A DNA stretch of 64,000 nt, from the NCBI GenBank assembly GCA_945870425.1, contig CAMBSD010000018.1, forward strand, positions 16,053 to 80,052. Reading direction: 5' to 3'. Shown here piece after piece: positions 28,401-36,724 of this stretch. Position 1 is the first letter of the stretch; each line of letters opens with the position of its first letter. Below the pieces are notes generated by a model. That model made no database searches. It was not told the DNA's origin and was given only the letters and a program-made list of their open reading frames with translations. This DNA comes from Chitinophaga pinensis. GTDB taxonomy: Bacteria; Bacteroidota; Bacteroidia; UKL13-3. A program made the translations under genes and the position numbers.

Positions 28401-29147
28401 TTAGAAAATGATACCAAAGCTAAGTGATGTGAAACTATTGGTAGCTGTCCATTTGTCTTCAGAAAGCATGTCTACCAAACCACCATTGTACCTTAAACCG
28501 GTATATACTTTTGTGTTTGAAAACAAATCATATTGAATCCCACCACCTATAATAAAAGAAGGATTGAAGAAGCTAACACTTTTGTCATATGCTGCACTTG
28601 TTGAGTCAGCTCTGATATCAAATTTATCTGCAGCATCAGGGTTTTTGGCATCTATATTATCCACTTGCACCACACTTGAACTCACATCTATTTTACTACG
28701 GATTAACAAGCCCAAACCCATTCCAAACTCGCCAAATACTCTGAGTTTACCTCCGTTAATTGGATTGGTTCTCATTTTAAACAAAATGGGAATTTGCAAA
28801 TAGCGCAGGTTGTAGGTCATACTTAAGTCATCTGAATAACCTTGTACAACATCACTTTTGTAAAGATATACTCTGTCGTATTTGATTTTTGAAGTTACAT
28901 TCACTACATTGATTTCGGTACCAAAGGCATATCTTTCATTGATGTATCTCGATACTGTGAAGCCATAATTCCAATCTAAGCTAATGCCATTGGCATCAAT
29001 ACTTTTGCTATCTGGGGTAACCCAACTGATATTGGGTGCTATACGCAATCCAAATTCATATTTATTTTCATCGCTGATTATTTGTGAAAAACCATTTGAA
29101 ACACTCATTATTGCCAAGGCAATTACCATTACATAATTTCTAGTCAT
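28401..29147 (-). CDS. outer-membrane beta-barrel protein (PorT-like family)
   Basis: A 248-residue protein with a signal peptide ending at NGFSQ (residues 18-22) and alternating strands typical of an eight-stranded barrel. The segment YEFGLRIAPNISW and the end YNGGLVDMLSE plus LSFGIIF resemble the PorT-type outer-membrane beta-barrel family. The ATG at 29147 lies only 20 bp from the divergent gldB ATG. A second ATG six codons in (MVIALAIMS) is an equally good start. Function is unknown; a link with gliding or secretion is only suggested by the neighbour gldB. Confidence 0.72.
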   Translation of the reverse strand: MTRNYVMVIALAIMSVSNGFSQIISDENKYEFGLRIAPNISWVTPDSKSIDANGISLDWNYGFTVSRYINERYAFGTEINVVNVTSKIKYDRVYLYKSDVVQGYSDDLSMTYNLRYLQIPILFKMRTNPINGGKLRVFGEFGMGLGLLIRSKIDVSSSVVQVDNIDAKNPDAADKFDIRADSTSAAYDKSVSFFNPSFIIGGGIQYDLFSNTKVYTGLRYNGGLVDMLSEDKWTATNSFTSLSFGIIF

Positions 29148-29154
29148 ACATTTG
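29147..29154 (+). promoter_or_regulatory. predicted gldB -7 promoter element
   Basis: TACATTTG matches TAnnTTTG exactly, 13 bp before the gldB ATG. Its first base is part of the start codon of the divergent gene. No clear -33 element is seen. Transcription would start about 7 nt before the gldB ATG. Confidence 0.45.
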
Positions 29155-29167
29155 AAAAATAAAAAAT

Positions 29168-30178
29168 ATGGACAAATTTATAAAATACACTTACAAAACC
29201 TTCATTTATGTTTTCATCTTATTGTTGGCAGCTTGTGGCGATAATACTAAAACCAATACAGACGAAGAAACAAAAATTAATATTCACCGATTTGAGCGCG
29301 ATTTGTTTTCAGGTGAAGGCGCTCCTCATTTTATGATGATGGCAAGTAAATACAAAGAATTTTTCTTTGGTTTCTGTAATGATATTTTAGAAATACATGA
29401 AAACAGACAAGATACGCTTCATAGTAAGGAATTGACTGATTTTACTCATCACCCTAGCTTATTGCATTTAAAACATGATGTGGACAGTGTGTATCTTGAT
29501 TTAGAGCCTATCGAAGTCCAATTGAAAGAGGCCATGAAAAACTACAAAAAGGAGTTTCCTAAAAATAAAGTGCCTTATTTTGTGAGTTTTATTTCTGAGT
29601 TTGGCTTTGCTAACATCACTTATGATACTATCATTGGCATAGGGCTGGATATGTATTTGGGTAAAGATTATCCCATTTATCCAATTATAGAGTTTCCAAA
29701 ATACATGAGCAATAAACTTTGTAAAGAGTATGTCGCATCTAATGCTATCAAGGCTTTGGCCATATCAAATTACGAATACCAAACCAAAGACAAGCGTTTC
29801 TTGGCCTTTATGTTATTTGAAGGCAAGGTGCGCTATTTTATGAAAAAGCTAATGCCTGAATTACCTGATTCAATCATATTGGGTTACACCGAAAAGCAAG
29901 TGGAATGGAGCAAAGAGAATGCCCACGATGTATGGTCACATTTTATTGAAAAGAAAATGCTTTATTGTGATGAACCTGCCAAATACATGCGCTATTTAAA
30001 TGATGGTCCATTTACCACAGCAGAAGGTGTTCCGCAGGAAAGTGCTCCTGCTATCGGAATTTATACAGCCTATCAAATCATTCAAAAATATGTTGAAGAG
30101 AGTGGTGCTAGCTTAGAACAAATCATGCTTGAAAGCAATTGGGACAAGATATTGAAGGAAAGTAATTATAGGCCGTAA
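29168..30178 (+). CDS. gldB: gliding motility lipoprotein GldB
   Basis: A 336-residue lipoprotein. The lipobox LLLAAC lies at about residues 18-23, with Cys-23 as the lipidation site. The mature start NIHRFERDLFSG, the central GIGLDMYLGKDYPIYP and FPKYMSNKL, and the C-terminal ESAPAIGIYTAYQIIQKYVE correspond to GldB. In Flavobacterium johnsoniae GldB is required for gliding, and it is conserved in Bacteroidota with type IX secretion. gldC does not follow here. Divergent to a barrel protein and close to nadE. Confidence 0.82.
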   Translation: MDKFIKYTYKTFIYVFILLLAACGDNTKTNTDEETKINIHRFERDLFSGEGAPHFMMMASKYKEFFFGFCNDILEIHENRQDTLHSKELTDFTHHPSLLHLKHDVDSVYLDLEPIEVQLKEAMKNYKKEFPKNKVPYFVSFISEFGFANITYDTIIGIGLDMYLGKDYPIYPIIEFPKYMSNKLCKEYVASNAIKALAISNYEYQTKDKRFLAFMLFEGKVRYFMKKLMPELPDSIILGYTEKQVEWSKENAHDVWSHFIEKKMLYCDEPAKYMRYLNDGPFTTAEGVPQESAPAIGIYTAYQIIQKYVEESGASLEQIMLESNWDKILKESNYRP

Positions 30179-30325
30179 TATACTATATAATAGCACTTTC
30201 GACTTCGCTTAGCAGCCGAAATATCTTTGAAATCTAAGAGGAGGATATGAAAAAGTAGTAAATTTCTTATTATCAAACCTTGCTTCCAAATTCATAAATA
30301 TTAAATTGCCTAAAAAATTACATCT

Positions 30326-30841
30326 ATGATACAAAGACCTTTTAACCTAAACCAATGGATTGATGAAAACCGTCACTTGTTGAAACCACCTGTTGGAAAT
30401 AAAAGTGTTTACCCCTTGGGAGAAGACTTTATTGTGATGGTAGTGGCGGGTCCTAATGCCCGAAAAGACTATCATTACAACGAAACTGAGGAGTTGTTTT
30501 ATCAATTAGAAGGTGAAATATGCGTAACCATTCAAGAGGATGGCAAAGCCGTAAAAGTGCCTTTAAAAGCGGGTGATATGTTTTTATTACCTGCTAAAAC
30601 CCCGCATTCTCCTGGTCGTAGTGAAGGTTCAATAGGACTTGTGATTGAAAGAGTGAGAGCTGGTAAAGGTTTTACGGATGGATTGATGTGGTTCTGCGAA
30701 AAATGCAATCACAAATTACATGAAGCCTTTTTCGAATTGAATGATATCGAAAACGATTTTAAAACCCACTTTAATGCCTACTATGCCTCTGAGGACTTGC
30801 GCACTTGCAAAAGTTGCGGTCATATGATGGAAAAAGTGTAA
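30326..30841 (+). CDS. 3-hydroxyanthranilate 3,4-dioxygenase
   Basis: A 171-residue cupin dioxygenase that opens the ring of 3-hydroxyanthranilate, a tryptophan breakdown product, giving 2-amino-3-carboxymuconate semialdehyde. Iron ligands are H47 and E53 in DYHYNETEELFYQ and the later histidine in AKTPHSPGR near 92. The C-terminus holds the rubredoxin-like site CEKC and CKSC typical of the bacterial enzymes. The next gene downstream (31167) encodes the enzyme acting on its product, so both form a partial kynurenine pathway even though 325 bp separate them. Confidence 0.9.
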   Translation: MIQRPFNLNQWIDENRHLLKPPVGNKSVYPLGEDFIVMVVAGPNARKDYHYNETEELFYQLEGEICVTIQEDGKAVKVPLKAGDMFLLPAKTPHSPGRSEGSIGLVIERVRAGKGFTDGLMWFCEKCNHKLHEAFFELNDIENDFKTHFNAYYASEDLRTCKSCGHMMEKV

Positions 30842-31166
30842 CACGGATATTTGTGCGAGGTGCATGGTGCTTTTTAATAGAGCTAAGCGCAATTATAAGT
30901 ATCAATTTGTAATGAATCATTTCGAATTGTTAGTTAAAGCGAATTGTCAGCTCGATTGTATTGTCAGTTCGAGCGGAGTCGAGAACTGGCTATGATCCGA
31001 GAGAGTCTGTCTATTTTTCGACTTCGCTCAAAATGACAGACTTTAATACATAACAAATAACTCTTTTCAAATGCCAATTGTCTTAATTATAGATAATACC
31101 ATTTTGTAAAATAATAAGTCAAGTAATAACCTATCACTAAATATATCTTAAGAAAGATTTTTACCC
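30842..31166. other. 325-bp spacer with a palindromic dispersed element
   Basis: Its main content is the element at 30962-31039. Outside that, the sequence is AT-rich with no gene. A promoter for the gene at 31167 may lie in 31080-31166, but no exact TAnnTTTG match was found. Confidence 0.5.
30962..31039. repeat. 78-bp element with terminal inverted repeats (dispersed GAGCGGAGTCGA family)
   Basis: The left end contains GTTCGAGCGGAGTCGAGAAC. The right end TTTTCGACTTCGCTCAAAA, closing with TGACA, is its imperfect inverse, so both termini read TGTCA inward. Shorter copies of the left arm occur at 27556, 33491 and 54948. Confidence 0.7.
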
Positions 31167-32168
31167 ATGAACAAGATTGACGTTCACGCTCATATACTTC
31201 CAGATTTTATGCCTAACCTGAAAGAAAAGTATGGCTATGGAAATGATTTTATTTACCTCGACCATTATCAGCCAGGAAGGGCGAATATGATGAAGGCAGA
31301 TGGTACTTTTTTTAGAGCCATTGATGAATTATGCTGGAATCCTGAAACCATATTGGAACATATGGATAAACATGGGGTTCAACTCATGGCATTGTCCACT
31401 GTTCCGGTTTTGTTTTATTATTGGGCCGAAGCCCAACATACCTATGAATGGAGTCAGTTTATTAATAACCACTTAGCTAAAATTCAACACACCTATCCTG
31501 ATAGGTTTGTTGGTTTGGGCACATTGCCAATGCAAGATGTAGATTTGGCTATTCAGGAGCTAAGTAGGTGTAAGCATGAGTTAAATTTACCAGGGGTTGA
31601 AATTGCTACCCATATCAATGATAAAAATTTAGATGATGAGCGTTTTTATCCTTTTTATGAGACAGCTGAAAAGCTTGGCATGTGTCTATTTGTTCACCCT
31701 TGGGATATGATGGGGCAGGAGCGCATGCCTAATTACATGTTACCTTGGATAGTGGGTATGCCTGCCGAAACTTCATTGGCCATTACCTCTTTAATATTCG
31801 GTGGTATTTTTGATAAATTTCCTAAGCTTAGGGTATTGTTTGCTCATGGTGGTGGTTGCTTTCCTCAAACACTTGGTCGAATATCTCATACCTATCTTGC
31901 CCGCCCTGATTTGTGCAATGTTAACAAAGTAAAAGATCCAAGAGAGTACGTGAACAAATTTTACGTGGATAGTTTAGTGCATGATGACGAAACATTCAAA
32001 TATTTGCTTAATCTTTTTGGACCCGAAAAAATTGCCATGGGCAGTGATTTTCCTTTTCCACTTGGCGATTTGGAGCACGGACGATTTATAGAAATGATGA
32101 AAGATTTGGACCAAGATACCAAAGAAAAATTGCTCTTTAGAACAGCTAAAGAGTGGTTAGGAATTTGA
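31167..32168 (+). CDS. 2-amino-3-carboxymuconate-6-semialdehyde decarboxylase (ACMSD), amidohydrolase family
   Basis: A 333-residue zinc-dependent TIM-barrel decarboxylase. It removes CO2 from the product of 3-hydroxyanthranilate dioxygenase, steering tryptophan carbon away from quinolinate. Metal ligands are HAHILPDFMP (residues 7-16), HPWDMMGQ near 177, FAHGGGCFP near 228 and GSDFPFP near 292. The match in length and motifs to ACMSD is good. The preceding dioxygenase gene supports the assignment. The kynureninase and monooxygenase genes are not in the window. Confidence 0.88.
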   Translation: MNKIDVHAHILPDFMPNLKEKYGYGNDFIYLDHYQPGRANMMKADGTFFRAIDELCWNPETILEHMDKHGVQLMALSTVPVLFYYWAEAQHTYEWSQFINNHLAKIQHTYPDRFVGLGTLPMQDVDLAIQELSRCKHELNLPGVEIATHINDKNLDDERFYPFYETAEKLGMCLFVHPWDMMGQERMPNYMLPWIVGMPAETSLAITSLIFGGIFDKFPKLRVLFAHGGGCFPQTLGRISHTYLARPDLCNVNKVKDPREYVNKFYVDSLVHDDETFKYLLNLFGPEKIAMGSDFPFPLGDLEHGRFIEMMKDLDQDTKEKLLFRTAKEWLGI

Positions 32169-32259
32169 GAAATTTTACCTAATAGCTTAAGCAATACAGC
32201 ATTGGTATTTTGACATTTATCTGTGCATAACTTGTGTTTTATTGTGGGGCTTATGCCTA

Positions 32260-32267
32260 TATTTTTG
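32260..32267 (+). promoter_or_regulatory. predicted dnaN -7 promoter element
   Basis: TATTTTTG matches TAnnTTTG and lies 17 bp before the dnaN ATG at 32285. The -33 element is unclear. Confidence 0.45.
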
Positions 32268-32284
32268 CTTCATACATTCGTATT

Positions 32285-33406
32285 ATGAAGTTTATTGTAA
32301 ACAGCACCGTTTTATTAAAACATCTATCTATGATAGATGGCGTAGTGGTATCAAAACCAATCATACCTATATTGAATAATTTTTTGTTCGATATTAAAGA
32401 TGGTAACCTAACTATTTCGTCAACCGATTTAGAAACTACTATGACAACCAGCATCAAAGTGGATGCAAAAGAAGATGTAGCGATTGCTATTCCTTCAAAG
32501 ACTACAATTGAACTCTTAAAATCATTGCCCGATCAACCATTGGCTTTTACCATCAATGTTGAAAAAGGTTCACTTGAAATTAAATATTCAACAGGTCGTT
32601 TTAAGTTAACTGCTCAAAATGCAGATGAGTTTCCCAAAAACCCTGAAGTGGATGGTGACAAATCGTTTAAAATACATGCAGGTGTTTTGCAAAAAGCCAT
32701 TGCTAAATCGGTATTTGCAACTAGTAATGATGATTTAAGATTAAATTTAACTGGCGTATTCGTTCAGTTGTTCAACAAAAACATCGTTTTTGTTGCCACA
32801 GATGCAAATCGTTTGGTAAGATATACAAGAAATGATGTTCAACCAGGCGTTGAAGAATCTTTTATTCTACCTAAAAAAGCATTGAACCTTTTGAAAAATG
32901 CTTTGCCAAACAATGATACTGAGGTTACAATCAACTTCAACAAATCAAATGCCTATTTCTCATTTGGAGATGTAAGTTTAATTTGTCGTTTGATTGACGA
33001 AAAATACCCTGACTATAAAGCAGTAATTCCTACAGACAATCCTAATAAGATGACTATTGATAAAGCTGAGTTTAACTCATCTGTAAAACGTGTATCTATT
33101 ACATCTAACAAAACCACACACCAAATTCGTTTGAAAATTGCAGGTAGCGACCTAGCTATTAGTGCTGAGGATTTGGATTTTGAAAATGAGTCGCAAGAGA
33201 AATTAGCCTGTACTTATGTGGGCGAGGATATGGAAATAGGCTTTAACTCAAAATATTTGAGCGAAATGCTATCTGCTATTGATTCTCCTAATGTTCATTT
33301 AGAATTGTCAATGCCAAACCGAGCTGGTGTTTTAGTCCCTGAAACCACTGATGAAGGCGAAGAAGTGTTGATGTTGGTGATGCCAATGATGTTAAATAAT
33401 TACTAA
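32285..33406 (+). CDS. dnaN: DNA polymerase III subunit beta (sliding clamp)
   Basis: A 373-residue clamp that dimerises around DNA and tethers replicative polymerase. The frame is open upstream to 32234, but the ATG at 32285 gives the canonical N-terminus MKFIVNSTVLLKHLS, and a -7 element lies just upstream. Three repeats of the clamp fold span about residues 1-120, 121-245 and 246-373. The typical FVATDANRLVRY (near 170) and the C-terminal VMPMML are present. dnaN stands alone here, away from dnaA and gyrB. Confidence 0.95.
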   Translation: MKFIVNSTVLLKHLSMIDGVVVSKPIIPILNNFLFDIKDGNLTISSTDLETTMTTSIKVDAKEDVAIAIPSKTTIELLKSLPDQPLAFTINVEKGSLEIKYSTGRFKLTAQNADEFPKNPEVDGDKSFKIHAGVLQKAIAKSVFATSNDDLRLNLTGVFVQLFNKNIVFVATDANRLVRYTRNDVQPGVEESFILPKKALNLLKNALPNNDTEVTINFNKSNAYFSFGDVSLICRLIDEKYPDYKAVIPTDNPNKMTIDKAEFNSSVKRVSITSNKTTHQIRLKIAGSDLAISAEDLDFENESQEKLACTYVGEDMEIGFNSKYLSEMLSAIDSPNVHLELSMPNRAGVLVPETTDEGEEVLMLVMPMMLNNY

Positions 33407-33428
33407 TCAAAATACATAAGATATACTA

Positions 33429-33456
33429 AGGCTGTCCATTGGGCAGCCTTTTTTGT
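33429..33456 (+). terminator. terminator of dnaN
   Basis: AAGGCTGTCC at 33429-33438 pairs with GGGCAGCCTT at 33441-33450 (one G-T pair), followed by TTTTGT. It lies 22 bp after the dnaN stop. Confidence 0.85.
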
Positions 33457-33490
33457 TTTGTTACATTAGTAATACCGAGTTATCGCCAAA

Positions 33491-33518
33491 CCAGTTCTCG
33501 ACTCCGCTCGAACTGACA
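33491..33518 (-). repeat. dispersed GAGCGGAGTCGA repeat
   Basis: Inverted copy of the left arm of the 30962 element: the minus strand contains GTTCGAGCGGAGTCGAGAAC. It stands between dnaN and the gene ending at 33555. Confidence 0.75.
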
Positions 33519-33554
33519 TGCGTTTTCTGATTTGAAAAAATTGGGTTTTATTAA

Positions 33555-34034
33555 CTAGAATATAGAAGAGATATTCCTTATAAGTTTTTCTAAATACAAT
33601 TGGTCTGTTGCATCAAAGTGATTAAGCAATTCACTATCAACATCTAAAACACCAATGACTTGTTGGTTGGTTATTATGGGAATAACGATTTCTGATTTAG
33701 ATGCACTGCTGCAGGCAATATGTCCTGGGAATTTTTCGACATCAGCAACGATGATGGTCTGGGCCTGTTGCCAAGCGCTTCCACAAACCCCTCTTCCTAT
33801 GCCAATGCGTGTGCAAGCAACGGGACCCTGAAAGGGTCCTAATATCAATTCGTTTTGTTTAACTAAATAGAAGCCTACCCACCACCAATTGAATGCAGAT
33901 TTTAAGGCCGCACTTATGTTGGCAAGATTTGCAATCAAATCTTTTTCGCTCAAAACCAAAGCCTCAATTTGAGGAAGCAAATTTTTATAGTTTTCTTCCT
34001 TGTTTGAATTGGCCTTTAATTGTAGCTCTTGCAA
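33555..34034 (-). CDS. msrC: free methionine-(R)-sulfoxide reductase (GAF domain, fRMsr)
   Basis: A 159-residue single GAF domain. The sequence WWVGFYLVKQNELILGPFQG near residues 50-69, and cysteines in VACTRI, GRGVCG and HIACSSASKSEIV, are those of free methionine-(R)-sulfoxide reductase. The three cysteines form the catalytic and resolving set in the E. coli and yeast enzymes. It would repair oxidised free methionine. It overlaps no neighbour; a small lipoprotein gene ends 5 bp upstream, so the two may be one transcript. Confidence 0.85.
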   Translation of the reverse strand: MQELQLKANSNKEENYKNLLPQIEALVLSEKDLIANLANISAALKSAFNWWWVGFYLVKQNELILGPFQGPVACTRIGIGRGVCGSAWQQAQTIIVADVEKFPGHIACSSASKSEIVIPIITNQQVIGVLDVDSELLNHFDATDQLYLEKLIRNISSIF

Positions 34035-34039
34035 GGGAA

Positions 34040-34261
34040 TTATTTTTTGGTTGTATCGGCAATAGAAGCCGTTGTATCAGCGGGCGAAGTAACTTCACTG
34101 TTAGGTAAAACACCATCATTACCTCTATTGGTTGAGTATTCAGAACCAGCACCTGATTTATACTCATCATTTGCTTTTAAAGTTTTATCAGCTTCTTCAA
34201 CACCATAGTGACAAGCAGCTAAAACAGATGTAAAAGCAAGAAGTATTAATAATTTTTTCAT
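34040..34261 (-). CDS. small lipoprotein, unknown function
   Basis: A 73-residue lipoprotein. The signal MKKLLILLAFTSVL is followed by the lipobox LAAC (Cys-17). The mature part is polar and rich in Ser, Thr, Asp and Lys (ADTTASIADTTKK at the end), so probably disordered. I recognise no family. It precedes the methionine sulfoxide reductase by 5 bp. Confidence 0.65.
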   Translation of the reverse strand: MKKLLILLAFTSVLAACHYGVEEADKTLKANDEYKSGAGSEYSTNRGNDGVLPNSEVTSPADTTASIADTTKK

Positions 34262-34360
34262 TTTGTGTTATTATTATTTGTCCGCGAATATAAAAATTAG
34301 TTTATGGATAAAAATACCCGATTGGGATTTTTTGCGGATAATTATCAGTCTTTATAAAAA

Positions 34361-34391
34361 AGAAAAGGAAATCCTCAGGATTTCCTTTTCT
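34361..34391 (-). terminator. terminator of the S46 peptidase gene
   Basis: AGAAAAGGAAATCCT at 34361-34375 pairs perfectly with AGGATTTCCTTTTCT at 34377-34391. On the minus strand it is followed by TTTTT, 22 bp after the peptidase stop. Confidence 0.88.
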
Positions 34392-34413
34392 AAATAGATA
34401 TCTAAAATAGGTA

Positions 34414-36552
34414 TTATTTAATCAATTTCATTTCGTTTACGATTTGTGGCGCTTGGCCATATTTTTCAATTAACCAAAGTACATAGCGAATATCAACATT
34501 AATGGTACGTTTGTTGGCAGGGTCGAAATGGATATTACCACTCATCGCTTCCCAGTTTCCGTCAAAAGCCAAACCGATGATATTTCCTTCTCCATCAATA
34601 ACTGGGCTTCCGCTGTTTCCACCGGTAATGTCGTTATCACTCAAGAAAGCTACAGGCAGTTTGCCATCTTTCATAGCATATCTTCCATAATCTTTAGCAT
34701 TATACAAGTCGATTAATCTTTGAGGTACATTATATTCAGGATTGGTAGGGAATTTTTTATTTTTAGCAATCACCTCATCCAAATTGGTAATCATTTGGTA
34801 CTTCATATAAGGCTTTACAGTACCGTATGTTAAACGTAATGAAGAATTTGCATCAGGATAATAGGTTTTGCTGGGATTCATTTCCATCAAACCTTTGATA
34901 TAGGTACGACCTAAAGCTTGCGAAGTTTCAGTGAAAGCATCTACTTTAGATTTGAATTTGCTCATGTAATTCTCTCTCATGGCTTTGATAAACTTATAAG
35001 CGATATCGTTTCTCAATAATGCAGGACGTGGGTTATGGAACCAAGCCGAAGCCATGTTTTCATCAGCAAAAATACTGTTGTTGAATACATCGTTCGTAAA
35101 AGCAGCAATAGCTGCTCTGGGGTTATCTGTATTGTATTTCAAAACCACATCATTCATATAGGCCGGTTGTTGGTCTTTAGGAATATTATTGTAATATAAA
35201 ACCAAAATACTATCAAACATACGTTTATCAGCAGCAACAATCATCGGGTTGTATGGTAAGTCTTTTAAGCCTTCAATCATTTGCTCCTTCATTTTTGAAA
35301 TGGCTTTCTCATCACCTTTTTCAAATGTTTCGTCCATACTCATGGCCATTCCAATAAATTTGGAAAGGGTAGGGGCAAGAATACCTTCGTTTAAATAAGT
35401 GCGTTGCAAACCATATGGTTTGTATGCTTCAAAAGTTGTTTTTACATCACCTAAAAGGTTTTTGTATTCAGCCTTGTTAGCAGACCATTTTGCAAAAGCA
35501 GCTTCTTCTTTTTGTTTTTGTTCAAATACCTTATTTCTTTTCAATTGCTCAGCCTCACCTCTAAAATACTTCCAGTAGTTAGCCACACTTGCAAAGTCAG
35601 AAGATAATTTCAAACGGGTATCAACGTCTTTATTCATTTGCTCTTTCCATGCATTTAATCTTACATCACGCAAAGCCACGATAGCTGGATCTACTATGTC
35701 AGTAGCAATTTGAACACCTTGGCTAAATTCATAACGGTTGGTGCGACCAGGAAATCCCATAATCATAGCGAAATCACCTTTGTTTACACCTTTGATATTT
35801 ATTGGTAAAAAGTGTTTTGGGGTATAAGGTTTGTTTTCAACAGAATATGCGGCTGGCTTATTATCTTTATTTGCATAAATACGAAACATACTGAAATCAC
35901 CTGTATGACGTGGCCACATCCAATTGTCGGTTTCGCCACCAAATTTACCAATACTTTGAGGAGGGGTTCCTACTAAACGGATATCGGTATATCTTTCTAA
36001 AACAAATAGGTAGTAAGCATTTCCTTTAAACATTTCGCGAACCAAGCCTTCTTGATTAGTTCCTTCGGTAGCTGCTTTAACTATCTTTCTATATATTTCA
36101 GGTAGTTTAGCTGCGCGGGTTTTTTCATCCATGCCTTTTATTTCAGCTAAAACTTTGTCAGTCACATCTTCCATGCGCTGCACAATGGCTATAGTTAAAC
36201 CTTCTATGGCTTTTTCTTCACTCATGTTTTTTGCCCAAAAACCATTATCTAAAATGTTGTCTTGTGGGCTAGATTTACCTGCAATGGCATCATATCCACA
36301 GTGGTGATTTGTAAGCACTAGACCTTTATCAGAAATGATTTCAGCAGTACATCCACCACCAAACCATACCACTGCATCCTTTAAACTACTAGTGTTTACA
36401 TCATATAGTTGTTCTGAGGTTAATTTTAATCCCTTAGCCTTCATGGCTTCGTAGTTGTACTTTTTTAATAAAATGGGTAACCACATTCCCTCATCGGCAT
36501 GCACCAATCCACTCATTAATAATGCTAAAACGCTGTAAATAAATTTTTTCAT
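34414..36552 (-). CDS. S46 family dipeptidyl peptidase (DPP7-like)
   Basis: A 712-residue exported serine peptidase. The signal peptide ends at VHA (about residue 19). A chymotrypsin-like double barrel carries the catalytic His in LTNHHCGYDA near 80-89, the Asp in ETDNWMWPRHTGDF near 207-220, and the Ser in GGNSGSPVID near 648. The S1-region sequence FDGNWEAMSGNI has Gly where DPP11 has Arg, which indicates the DPP7 type preferring hydrophobic residues. S46 enzymes remove dipeptides from peptide N-termini in the periplasm of amino-acid-consuming Bacteroidota. The terminator at 34361 ends the transcript. Confidence 0.92.
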   Translation of the reverse strand: MKKFIYSVLALLMSGLVHADEGMWLPILLKKYNYEAMKAKGLKLTSEQLYDVNTSSLKDAVVWFGGGCTAEIISDKGLVLTNHHCGYDAIAGKSSPQDNILDNGFWAKNMSEEKAIEGLTIAIVQRMEDVTDKVLAEIKGMDEKTRAAKLPEIYRKIVKAATEGTNQEGLVREMFKGNAYYLFVLERYTDIRLVGTPPQSIGKFGGETDNWMWPRHTGDFSMFRIYANKDNKPAAYSVENKPYTPKHFLPINIKGVNKGDFAMIMGFPGRTNRYEFSQGVQIATDIVDPAIVALRDVRLNAWKEQMNKDVDTRLKLSSDFASVANYWKYFRGEAEQLKRNKVFEQKQKEEAAFAKWSANKAEYKNLLGDVKTTFEAYKPYGLQRTYLNEGILAPTLSKFIGMAMSMDETFEKGDEKAISKMKEQMIEGLKDLPYNPMIVAADKRMFDSILVLYYNNIPKDQQPAYMNDVVLKYNTDNPRAAIAAFTNDVFNNSIFADENMASAWFHNPRPALLRNDIAYKFIKAMRENYMSKFKSKVDAFTETSQALGRTYIKGLMEMNPSKTYYPDANSSLRLTYGTVKPYMKYQMITNLDEVIAKNKKFPTNPEYNVPQRLIDLYNAKDYGRYAMKDGKLPVAFLSDNDITGGNSGSPVIDGEGNIIGLAFDGNWEAMSGNIHFDPANKRTINVDIRYVLWLIEKYGQAPQIVNEMKLIK

Positions 36553-36724
36553 TTCTATTTTTGATTTTTTTAAGTTGACGAAAGTAAGTATTTATTAGAA
36601 ATGGAAATAAATATTTGAAGAGCGGTTGGATACTAATTTGAAAATCCGTTTATAATATTTTAACAATTCCTTAACATTGCCTTGTAAAGCCAATAGATTA
36701 GCTTTGCTCTTGAAAACTAATATT

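Noticed and set aside
33822..33840. Hairpin GGACCCTGAAAGGGTCC
   Set aside because: It lies within the methionine sulfoxide reductase reading frame, where it encodes conserved GPFQGPV, so it is probably coincidental.
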